Origin: a virus
Virus record (IMG/VR): IMGVR_UViG_3300049459_000181
Span: 1-49,405 of that record
Reading direction: 5' to 3' (one strand)
Length of the DNA: 49,405 bases
The translations under genes and the position numbers were made by a program. This document shows positions 38,371 to 45,915 of the stretch, in pieces. A model generated the notes under the pieces. It worked only from the letters and a program-made list of their open reading frames with translations. It had not been told where the DNA came from and did not search any database. Every line of letters begins with the position of its first letter. Within the stretch, counting starts at the first letter, position 1.

Positions 38371-39867
38371 TTAGCCGACGTTGGAGAGGGTCGCCATGGC
38401 GACCGGGGCGCGGTTGACGAACGCGCCGACCGAGCGGATCTCGAACTCGCGGCGCGGGCCGCCACCGGCGGTGCCGGCGATGCGGCTGATGCCGTAGTCG
38501 AACTGCGCGGTGTCACGCAGGTTGCGGTACTCCAGGACGTTGGAGATGTTGGCCTGCGGGAACGGGACGCGGTCGGTGCGGGCGATGATCGTGCCCGGGG
38601 GCAGCGAGGTGTGGACCTCGATCGGGACGGTCACACCGCCGGCCGGGGCGTTGACGATCTCGCCGACCCGGCCACCCGCGGTCACGCTGATGCGGCCGCT
38701 CGAGTCGGTGTTGAGGAACGTGGTCGACGCGGACGACGACAGGACCAGGTTCGCGATCTCCTGGGCCTGCGCGGCGTTCATCATCAGGGCCGTCGGGGAC
38801 GCCTTGATCTGGTTCCACAGGGACAGGAAGATGTAGTTCTCGATCTCCTGGACCTGGCCGCCGGCGAAGGTCAGCGCGGCACCGTCGAGGCTCTTGAACG
38901 TCGACGGGTTCGCGGTGCCGGTGCCCGGGGTGACCCACTGGCCGTTGCCGTTGTAGTCGCCGGCGAGCGAGGCCATGAAGCCGTCGTAGTCGTTGGCGTT
39001 GGCGCTTCCGTTGTCGGCCGCGGCGTTGAACGTCGGCTTCGTGTTCGCGGCACCCTTCCACGAGGTGGTCAGGTCCGGGACGGCCGTGCCGGTCGGCAGC
39101 GCCTGGTCGACGGCGATCACCTTGTTGAAGGTGACGGTGTTGACCGTGGTGGTGGTGTAGTAGTACCAGGTCGAGCCGTTCGCCGACTGGAACCAGTCGT
39201 AGGCGACCGCGCCGCGGACGGCGGGGGTCGAGGCGTTCAGGGAGTTCGTCGCGCCCGACGCGAACGTGGTCGAAGCCGAGTTGCCCTGGCTGTTGCCCGA
39301 CCCGTAGTAGTAGCCGGAGCCGGTACGGGCCGCGACGCCGACGTACACGGTGACCGCGCCGATGGTGCCGCCGGACGCCACCTGGGCGATGGTCGGGGCC
39401 GACGGGCGGGCGAGCGCGAAGGACTGGCCGCCGAGCAGCTTGCGGTCGTCGCCGATGAGCACCTGGTTCAGGGTCTGGAACGTCGCGACCTGGAAAGGAT
39501 CGGCGTAGCCCGTGCCGAGGTCGAACGCGTCCTGGGTGACCAGGCCGGCGAGGCCGGTCGGCTTGTATCGAGCCTGGAAGTCCTGCTCCTGGAACACGAC
39601 TTCGTTGGCCGCGAAGTCGAAGCCCATGGAGGGGTCGGGCTGCGCGGCGGTCGTGTCCATGATCGCGCGCCACACCGCGTAGGGGTTACCGTCCGAGCTC
39701 TTGACGCGGGAGACGATGTCGCGGAACGGGGTGACGACCGGGATCAGCGAGACCAGGGGGGACAGGTCGTAGCTGTAGACGCCGGTGCTGGTGAGGATGC
39801 CGGTCGTCTGAGCCTTGGAGATCGCGGCCAGCGTCTCCTCGGTGACGTTTTCGAGCGGAGCGCTCAA
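38371..39867 (-). CDS. Major capsid protein
   Basis: A 498-residue protein. TTG 39867 was chosen because AGGAGG lies six bases upstream; ATG 39885 lies before that site. The start (E-E-T-L-A-A-I-S-K-A-Q-T-T-G, then L-I-P-V-V-T-P-F-R-D) and the end (I-I-A-R-T-D-R-V-P-F-P-Q-A-N, then R-E-F-E-I-R-S) follow the HK97-fold pattern of actinophages. A long Ser/Thr/Gly/Asn-rich insertion (about 190-330) would form an extra surface domain. It is preceded by protease and scaffold genes. Confidence 0.88.
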   Translation of the reverse strand: MSAPLENVTEETLAAISKAQTTGILTSTGVYSYDLSPLVSLIPVVTPFRDIVSRVKSSDGNPYAVWRAIMDTTAAQPDPSMGFDFAANEVVFQEQDFQARYKPTGLAGLVTQDAFDLGTGYADPFQVATFQTLNQVLIGDDRKLLGGQSFALARPSAPTIAQVASGGTIGAVTVYVGVAARTGSGYYYGSGNSQGNSASTTFASGATNSLNASTPAVRGAVAYDWFQSANGSTWYYYTTTTVNTVTFNKVIAVDQALPTGTAVPDLTTSWKGAANTKPTFNAAADNGSANANDYDGFMASLAGDYNGNGQWVTPGTGTANPSTFKSLDGAALTFAGGQVQEIENYIFLSLWNQIKASPTALMMNAAQAQEIANLVLSSSASTTFLNTDSSGRISVTAGGRVGEIVNAPAGGVTVPIEVHTSLPPGTIIARTDRVPFPQANISNVLEYRNLRDTAQFDYGISRIAGTAGGGPRREFEIRSVGAFVNRAPVAMATLSNVG

Positions 39868-39886
39868 GGGGTGCCTCCTGGGCATG

Positions 39887-39918
39887 CAAAAACCCCCGAC
39901 GCGGTCCGCGTTCGGGGG
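39887..39918 (-). terminator. Intrinsic terminator just upstream of the capsid gene
   Basis: On the minus strand CCCCCGA-A-CGCG and CGCG-TCGGGGG form an 11-bp stem (loop GAC, one bulge) followed by TTTTT. It stands only 14 bases before the AGGAGG of the capsid gene, in the same direction, after the scaffold gene. Confidence 0.8.
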
Positions 39919-39956
39919 TTCGGGGGTTCGGGGAGTGGGTGAGGAAGGTGCGGCGG

Positions 39957-41549
39957 TTAGGCGCCGCGGTGGATCGCCTTGAGCGCTTCGATCGCGGCCG
40001 ACTGCATCTCCACAGCGGCGGCGTTCTGCTCGGGGGCACTACCGGCGTACATGGTTCGCTTCAGCTCTCGGGCCTTAGCCATGTCGACCGGGGGCGCTCC
40101 CATGTCCTGGCCGCGCATCAGGTGCGCGGGCGGGATCGCTCCGTTGGCGAAAACACCGGGCTGGGCGGGCTGCTCCTCCAGCGCCACAACCTGGCCCTTG
40201 AGCGTCTCGACGAGTTCCGCCAGTTCCACGATGGCCTCACCCTGCGTGGTGAGCTGTGCCGTGTGGCCGGCGCTCTGTTCGCCGACGATGCTCTTGACCA
40301 GCTCCGTGAGGCGGCTGCTCTTGAGAATGTCGTCCGAGTCGGTGTCGGTGGTCTTGGTGACGTCGTCGCCGGTGGCGGTGTCGTCGGTGGTGGCGTCGGC
40401 CTCCTTGGCGACGTCCTCGTCCGCGGGGGTACCGACGGCGTCGGCCGGGGCCGGCGCCAGGACGTCCGCGGCGGCCTCCGGAGCGGTCTCCGCAGCAGCG
40501 GGGGCCTCCTCGGAGGTGTCTTCGGTGGCGTCGGCCCCGGAGATCGGGGTGATCTCGCCGGGGTCCACGATGCCGACGAGCTTGCCCTTGGCGTCGTACA
40601 CGGCGACCATCGGCGGCTTGCCCTCGCCGTCGGCCTTGCCGACCGGCTCGACGGTCGCGGGCTCGATCTCGGGGGTCTCCGGCATGTCGGTCTCCTTCTT
40701 GGCGACCGGAAGGCCGCTTTCCTGGGTGTCGGGGGCGGCCGGCAGGCTGGCGAGAACCTTCTGGAGGGACTCGACCGCGGACCGGATCGCCTGCTCGTTC
40801 GCGGAGGACAGGGACCGGCCGGCCTTCCGTACCTGCCCGAGGGACTCGATGACCTCCAGCGGATCGAGCAGCCCGGTGAGGGCCTTCCCGACCGCCTCCA
40901 GATCGGCGGTGCCCTGGATGACCTCGGCCTCCTCGTCCACCGCGAACGGCGCGAGCACCGATATGGCGTAGTCGATGGCGCAGGCCGCATCGTCGAGGTT
41001 GAGGGCGCTGTCGAAGTCGTCGGGGTCACCCCCGGCGGCCTCCAGCAGCTCCCGGTCGGCCATCACCCCGAGCGCCGACTTAGCCCGGGACAGAATCGAC
41101 GTCCACTTGCGGGCGGTGGCCGCGTCAACGGCCTCCCAGGCGGGGCTGCCGGGGGTGTTGACGTCGCCGGGGGCGTCCTCGGCGGGCTCGGCCAGGACCA
41201 CGGTCGGGTCGAGGTCTTCGGGGGTGGCCATGGCCGCTTCCTTCACGATGCTGGGGTCGGCGGCCGGCCGGCCGACGGACTTGGCGATGAGGCGGGCGAA
41301 CGTCTCGGCGTCGGGGAGTCCGTCGATCCGGAGCGTCATGTGGGTGTCGCCGGCCGGTTCGGGCTTGGGGTCGGCGGCCTTGCCGATGAGGCCGCGGACG
41401 ATGTCCGGGTTGATGAGGCCGGCGGGGCTTCCGTCGGCCGCCTTGGCGATGAGGAAACTCGTACCGTTCGCGGCCTTGTCGACCAGGTCGACGCGGGGAA
41501 TGGTCGCGTCCACCAGCTCGGTGAACTCGCCGTCGGGGGGTGTGGGCAT
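39957..41549 (-). CDS. Scaffold-like protein with XkdF-type N-terminus
   Basis: A 530-residue protein from ATG 41549 (one-base stop/start overlap TGATG with the protease gene). The N-terminus (D-A-T-I-P-R-V-D-L-V-D-K-A-A-N-G-T-S-F-L) is the motif usually found at the end of XkdF-type proteases. The middle is acidic, Ala/Pro/Glu-rich and disordered (about 290-420). The end (T-E-L-V-K-S-I-V, A-E-L-V-E-T-L-K-G-Q-V) is coiled coil, as in scaffolds. It appears to be a protease-associated scaffold split from the protease domain. Confidence 0.7.
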   Translation of the reverse strand: MPTPPDGEFTELVDATIPRVDLVDKAANGTSFLIAKAADGSPAGLINPDIVRGLIGKAADPKPEPAGDTHMTLRIDGLPDAETFARLIAKSVGRPAADPSIVKEAAMATPEDLDPTVVLAEPAEDAPGDVNTPGSPAWEAVDAATARKWTSILSRAKSALGVMADRELLEAAGGDPDDFDSALNLDDAACAIDYAISVLAPFAVDEEAEVIQGTADLEAVGKALTGLLDPLEVIESLGQVRKAGRSLSSANEQAIRSAVESLQKVLASLPAAPDTQESGLPVAKKETDMPETPEIEPATVEPVGKADGEGKPPMVAVYDAKGKLVGIVDPGEITPISGADATEDTSEEAPAAAETAPEAAADVLAPAPADAVGTPADEDVAKEADATTDDTATGDDVTKTTDTDSDDILKSSRLTELVKSIVGEQSAGHTAQLTTQGEAIVELAELVETLKGQVVALEEQPAQPGVFANGAIPPAHLMRGQDMGAPPVDMAKARELKRTMYAGSAPEQNAAAVEMQSAAIEALKAIHRGA

Positions 41550-41923
41550 CAGCTACTCCGGGGGGAGATGCGGCGCGCCGAACCCTGCGGGGACCAGCCG
41601 GTGACGCGCCCGGATTTGTAGAGCTGCCAGGCGTGTTCGTCGAGGATCGCCCCGACGAGCCAATCGCCCGACTTGACGACGACGTCGCCGAGGTCCCAGT
41701 CCGGGCCGCGGTAGATGTAGCTCTCGACGACCGTGGCCGCCCCCGTCGTGCCGTCGGCGTGGAAGAGGCCCACCTCGGCGCCGTTGGGGAGGTATCCCCA
41801 CGCCGCTTTCTCCAGCTCCTCGGCGCTGAAGTAGTCGCGGCCGCCGTCCGCGCCCCGCTTGATCATGGGGTCGGGGCCGGCCTGGTAGGCGACGCCGAGC
41901 ACGTAGCGCTGTTCGTCGGGCAT
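41549..41923 (-). CDS. XkdF-like prohead protease
   Basis: A 124-residue protein from ATG 41923, sharing one base with the portal stop (TGATG). The motif S-G-D-W-L-V-G-A-I-L-D-E-H-A-W-Q-L-Y-K-S, followed by G-R-V-T-G-W-S-P-Q-G, is the signature of XkdF-type serine proteases. These mature the prohead by removing scaffold. It is short because the normal C-terminal extension seems to be encoded by the next gene. Confidence 0.75.
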   Translation of the reverse strand: MPDEQRYVLGVAYQAGPDPMIKRGADGGRDYFSAEELEKAAWGYLPNGAEVGLFHADGTTGAATVVESYIYRGPDWDLGDVVVKSGDWLVGAILDEHAWQLYKSGRVTGWSPQGSARRISPRSS

Positions 41924-44900
41924 CAGGCTCCTCCTGTCACGGGTACGAGGGCGCAGCGGCACCAGGGGTGTCCGGGCGGCGAGGTGTGCCCGGAGGGGAA
42001 GGTGTCGCCGGGGCGACGGGGGCCGGCGTCTTGGTTGGTCTGGCAGATCGGGCAGACGCGGCCGTCGCCCGCGCTGTCCCACTCGATGCGCTCGATGCCG
42101 TTCGCCAGGTAGGTGCCGAGGCTGGCCTGGGACACGGCCCGGCACAGCTCGGTCGTGGCGATCATCTCGGCGCGGGTGCTGTCGCTGAGGAGGCCCTCAA
42201 TCGCCGCGGCGATGGTGGTGGGGCTGTCGCCGCGCTCGGCGCCTTCGGCCAGCAGCCGGCCCAGGGCGTTCAGGCGGGTGCTGGCGATGGAGCGGATGGT
42301 CACCCCGCTCTCGTTCAGCAGGCTGTCCAGGCCCGCTCCGTCGCCCTTGGGGCCGAGGAGGAGGCGGGCTGCTTGCGCGTCGCCCGGTTCCCACCCGGCC
42401 CAGTCGATGCCGGCCGCGACCGCGCCGCTGGCTTCAGCGACGGCGGCCTCGGCGGCTACGACACCGATGACGTAGCCGTCGGTGTAGACACCGGCGATGG
42501 TGTCCTCCAGTGCAGCAGCCAGTTCGGGGGCGTGCTGCTCCAGCCACTGGCGGGCCTGTGCGTTGAGTTCACGCAGCCGGTCGGCCTTCCGCCCGTCGGT
42601 GGGCTGTGCGGCCGCGGACAGCCACGCCTTGGCCAGCTGGCGGGGGTTGAGGGCGCCGCGGAGGGCGGCGGCTATCCGGGGTGCCCAGTGACGGACGGCC
42701 TTGAGGTCCATCCGCCATCCGAGCCACCGTTCGGCCGCGCCTTCTTCAGCGCCCTCACCTTTTGGGTGGGCCGCCTTGATGAGGTGCTGCATCTTCTCGG
42801 TGACGGACTCGCCGTCGGTGTGACCGTGGGAGCCGTCGGTGTGCTGCCACCCGTCGAGTTCGTCGTACTGGACGGGCATGCCGCACGGGCATACGCCGTC
42901 GTCGTCGGCGATCGGGGCGCCGAACGCCTCGAGGACGATGTCGAGGTCAGCCCGGAGTTCGGGGCGGACGACGGTGTTACCGCGTAGCTGCTCGGGGTCC
43001 CACCATGCGACGGCTTCGACCTGGTCGCCGTCGGGGTCGTCGGGGTTGTTCACCTGGTCGCGTCGGGTGAGGTCGAGGACGCTCTCCGAGCCGACGGTGT
43101 AGACGTAGCCGGCGTAGATGCCGGACACCCACGCCGGGTCGGCGGACGCCAACTCGGCCATGCCGTCGGGGTCGAACGGGAGGATGAAGCGGGTTTCCTC
43201 GCACCACTCGCGGACGGCGCCGGCCACCGGGCGCTCGTTGCCCTCGAGGTGGCCGCCGGGGAACTCCCACGTGCCGCCGGCCGGGTCGTCCGGGTGGAGG
43301 GCGCGCTGGAGCATGAGGACGCGGCCGGTGTCGGCGGCGCGGACGACGAGACCGGCGCATGCGATCTCGCCGGAGTCCTTGCGTATCTGTGCGCGCCCGT
43401 GCTGGTTGAGGCGGCGGCCGGCGCGCGGGTCGACGTGCCGGAACTCGAAGTCCCGCCAGGCGCCGGAGCGGCGGCGGGCCTTACGGAAGGACCGGAAGGC
43501 GGCCATCTCGCGCTTGACGAGCTCCTGGTCTGGCTCGTTGTCGCCGTCGTCGAGGTCGTAGCCGTGCAGTCCGGTGTCGCTGGTGATGCCCTCGGCGGCC
43601 GCGGGTGCGGCCTCCTTGGCGAGCTGCGCGGTGTCGTGCACGGCGGACTGGTAGGTGTCCTCAGCGGCCGATGCCGCGGCCGCTTCCGTGGTGCCCTGCG
43701 CGGGGAGGACCCCGGGCGCGGGGACGAACGGCTGCGTGGGCAGGGCCTGGTCTTCGGCCGGCGCGTACGTCTCCGGGTCGACGTGACCGCCGACGCCGTC
43801 GATGTTGAGCAGGGGGACCGGGCCGAGGCGGCTGGTGTTGAAGAAGCGGGGAGTCGGCCGGCGCGGGTCTGCGGGCAGGCCCAGCAGCTCCTCGCGGCCC
43901 TCGTCGGGGCTGGCCATGCCGGACTCGATGTAAATCTGCCACGCCTGGGCGAGGGTGAGGCGGTCTTCCTTCTCCTGCCCGGTGTCGAAGCTGAATTCCA
44001 GCGGCAGGCCGAGGTCGTGCTGGAGGAACGAGGTCAGGACGCCCTCGATGTGGCCGACCAGGGGCAGGTCACCGACGCGGTGCTGCACGTCGGCCTGCGT
44101 CTCACCGGACGACCGGTTGACGCTCTCGGTGAAGCCCATGTCGGACGGGACGATGTGGAAGGACGCGCACGTCTTCCGCATCAAGAACAGGGAGAAGGAG
44201 TCGGAGAAGTCCTTCTCGTTGGACCAGACGATGCTGCCGCCGCCGGGCATCCACTTGATCTGGTGCTTGACCGACTGGTCGCCGAGCATGAAGGCGTCCC
44301 AGTAGCCCTGGAACTCCTCGATCTGCTGCGGTGTCCACGACTCCGGCGCGCTGGCGAACGCTTCGGGGATGTTGCCCTCGGTGAACCGCTGGAGGAAGTA
44401 CGCCTGGAACCGGAGATCGGTGTTGGCGTTGAGCAAGATGCTCTCGAGCGGCGCGTATCCGTAGGGGCTGTTCGCCCGCGGCCGGAACGGGGTGTACACC
44501 AGGTCGTTGCGGGTGAGCCAGTTCCACGGCAGGCCGTTGGCGTACTGGACATACGCCTCGGCGGGCGCCTCGGGGCTGTTGCCCCAGTAGTCCAGGAGCG
44601 GCGCGATCGTGGTGCCGTCGACGACCCGCAGGCCGATGACGCGGCCGCCGCGGTTCCGCAGCCGGTACAGGGTGCCGGCGTCGTACGCGAGGATGTCGTA
44701 CAGCCAGGTCGCCAGCCAGGTGGAGAACGAGTTCTGCCGGTCGGGCTTGGCCAGCACCTGCATGCCGATGTCGATGGCCTCGTCGGCGTCGCCGCGGAAG
44801 CCACGGGCAGGGACGAGGGCCCAGTCCAGGGCGCGGATGGAGTCGATCCGGTGCCAGATGCACATCTGCGCCACGTCGTAGGAGTCGACCAGGCCGCGCA

Positions 44901-45126
44901 GGGTCTCGAAGGAGACCCGCTCGTTCGCCTTGGGCCGGGCGTTGATGTTGTACCCGGTGACGAAGTCGTGGGTGCGGGGGGTGCGGCTGTAGCCGTCGTA
45001 CGGGCCGATGGGCTGGCCCGGGGAAAACGGCCGGGTCTGGGTCATCCCGGCGGTTTCTTCGGCTGCCTGCATGGCGGCCGGCGGGCGGGCACCGAACGCC
45101 TTGACGAAACGGTCGCGGAGGCTCAT
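41923..45126 (-). CDS. Portal-Nudix-MuF fusion protein
   Basis: A 1067-residue protein from ATG 45126 (AGGAGG 11 bases upstream). Residues about 1-440 are portal (K-A-N-E-R-V-S-F-E-T-L-R, S-P-Y-G-Y-A-P-L-E-S-I, L-F-L-M-R-K-T). About 585-740 is a Nudix domain with a complete box, Gly625 to Glu644 (G-x5-E-x7-R-E-x-x-E-E). About 860-1063 is MuF-like, ending C-P-I-C-Q ... F-P-S-G-H-T-S-P-P-G-H-P-W-C-R-C. Portal-MuF fusions are known. A catalytically intact-looking nucleotide or ADP-ribose hydrolase between them is unusual and would be present in about twelve copies in the virion. Confidence 0.88.
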   Translation of the reverse strand: MSLRDRFVKAFGARPPAAMQAAEETAGMTQTRPFSPGQPIGPYDGYSRTPRTHDFVTGYNINARPKANERVSFETLRGLVDSYDVAQMCIWHRIDSIRALDWALVPARGFRGDADEAIDIGMQVLAKPDRQNSFSTWLATWLYDILAYDAGTLYRLRNRGGRVIGLRVVDGTTIAPLLDYWGNSPEAPAEAYVQYANGLPWNWLTRNDLVYTPFRPRANSPYGYAPLESILLNANTDLRFQAYFLQRFTEGNIPEAFASAPESWTPQQIEEFQGYWDAFMLGDQSVKHQIKWMPGGGSIVWSNEKDFSDSFSLFLMRKTCASFHIVPSDMGFTESVNRSSGETQADVQHRVGDLPLVGHIEGVLTSFLQHDLGLPLEFSFDTGQEKEDRLTLAQAWQIYIESGMASPDEGREELLGLPADPRRPTPRFFNTSRLGPVPLLNIDGVGGHVDPETYAPAEDQALPTQPFVPAPGVLPAQGTTEAAAASAAEDTYQSAVHDTAQLAKEAAPAAAEGITSDTGLHGYDLDDGDNEPDQELVKREMAAFRSFRKARRRSGAWRDFEFRHVDPRAGRRLNQHGRAQIRKDSGEIACAGLVVRAADTGRVLMLQRALHPDDPAGGTWEFPGGHLEGNERPVAGAVREWCEETRFILPFDPDGMAELASADPAWVSGIYAGYVYTVGSESVLDLTRRDQVNNPDDPDGDQVEAVAWWDPEQLRGNTVVRPELRADLDIVLEAFGAPIADDDGVCPCGMPVQYDELDGWQHTDGSHGHTDGESVTEKMQHLIKAAHPKGEGAEEGAAERWLGWRMDLKAVRHWAPRIAAALRGALNPRQLAKAWLSAAAQPTDGRKADRLRELNAQARQWLEQHAPELAAALEDTIAGVYTDGYVIGVVAAEAAVAEASGAVAAGIDWAGWEPGDAQAARLLLGPKGDGAGLDSLLNESGVTIRSIASTRLNALGRLLAEGAERGDSPTTIAAAIEGLLSDSTRAEMIATTELCRAVSQASLGTYLANGIERIEWDSAGDGRVCPICQTNQDAGPRRPGDTFPSGHTSPPGHPWCRCALVPVTGGA

Positions 45127-45159
45127 CGGGGGCTGTGCCTCCTATCTACGCTTCGGGCA

Positions 45160-45564
45160 TCAGGCGCCGGTGATCCAGTGGTCGGGCAGCTGGAGGGCCG
45201 CCGGGGTCTTGTCCAGCGGCTCGGGCGTCGGGGTTCCCGGGGTGCAGTCGCAGCCGGGCAGGTTGGCCATGTCCGGGGCCGTGCACGTGCTCTCGTGGAT
45301 GAGGGCGGCCCGGTCGAGGGAGATGGCGTGCTGGGCGCACGCGTAGACGCTGCGGGTCATGCCGTCGCTGGTCGGTAGCGGCCCGAATTCGGGCGGCCCC
45401 AGGAGCGGGTCGGCCAGGAGCGTGAGCGTCGCGCGGCGTTCCTCCTCGGTCGCTACGAGGTGGGCGACCTCCGCCTCGGTGGGGCGGCGCTGCCAGTTCA
45501 CGACCGCGCCATCGCCGCATGCCGCGCAGAAAGGCCCCGCGGACAGGGGGGTTGGGGTGGCCAC
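45160..45564 (-). CDS. Hypothetical protein with Cys knuckles
   Basis: A 134-residue protein from GTG 45564 with AGGAGA upstream. An N-terminal F-C-A-A-C-G, a central Y-A-C-A-Q-H and a later C-D-C suggest a zinc site. Proteins of this type often precede the portal in Streptomyces phages. Function unknown. Confidence 0.6.
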   Translation of the reverse strand: MATPTPLSAGPFCAACGDGAVVNWQRRPTEAEVAHLVATEEERRATLTLLADPLLGPPEFGPLPTSDGMTRSVYACAQHAISLDRAALIHESTCTAPDMANLPGCDCTPGTPTPEPLDKTPAALQLPDHWITGA

Positions 45565-45580
45565 TGCGGGTCTCCTCAGG

Positions 45581-45901
45581 TCAGGTGACGACGAGTTGCC
45601 CGACGGGTATGACGGGTTGTTCCGGGTTGTCGGTGATGCGGAGCCACACGGCGTACCGGCCAGGCGTGAGGGTCGGGCCGCTGCTGGCGGGCCCGACGAG
45701 GACTTGCGCCCTGTACGCGTTGGTGCCGGGTATCGGCTCGATGCCGTCCCAGCCGCCCGTGTACCAGGTGGCGGGTCGGCCGCCGACGGCCGCGAAGGCG
45801 AACTCCACGGGGTCGTCGGTGGGGTTGAAGGGCTGGCCGGCGACGGTGACGTCCACGTGGGCCTGCACGTACTGCCGGGAGTCGCGGTCGATGCTCTGCA
45901 C
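45581..45901 (-). CDS. Ig-like structural protein
   Basis: A 106-residue protein. GTG 45901 has GGGGAG upstream; the frame is open further upstream but only as an overlap of the repeat-protein gene. The pattern Y-V-Q-A-H-V-D-V-T-V-A-G-Q-P-F-N-P ... A-Y-R-A-Q-V-L-V ... P-G-R-Y-A-V-W-L-R-I is an Ig-like beta sandwich, common in phage adhesion or decoration proteins. It lies between the repeat protein and the portal region. Confidence 0.6.
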   Translation of the reverse strand: MQSIDRDSRQYVQAHVDVTVAGQPFNPTDDPVEFAFAAVGGRPATWYTGGWDGIEPIPGTNAYRAQVLVGPASSGPTLTPGRYAVWLRITDNPEQPVIPVGQLVVT

Positions 45902-45915
45902 CCGGGTCTCCCCTG

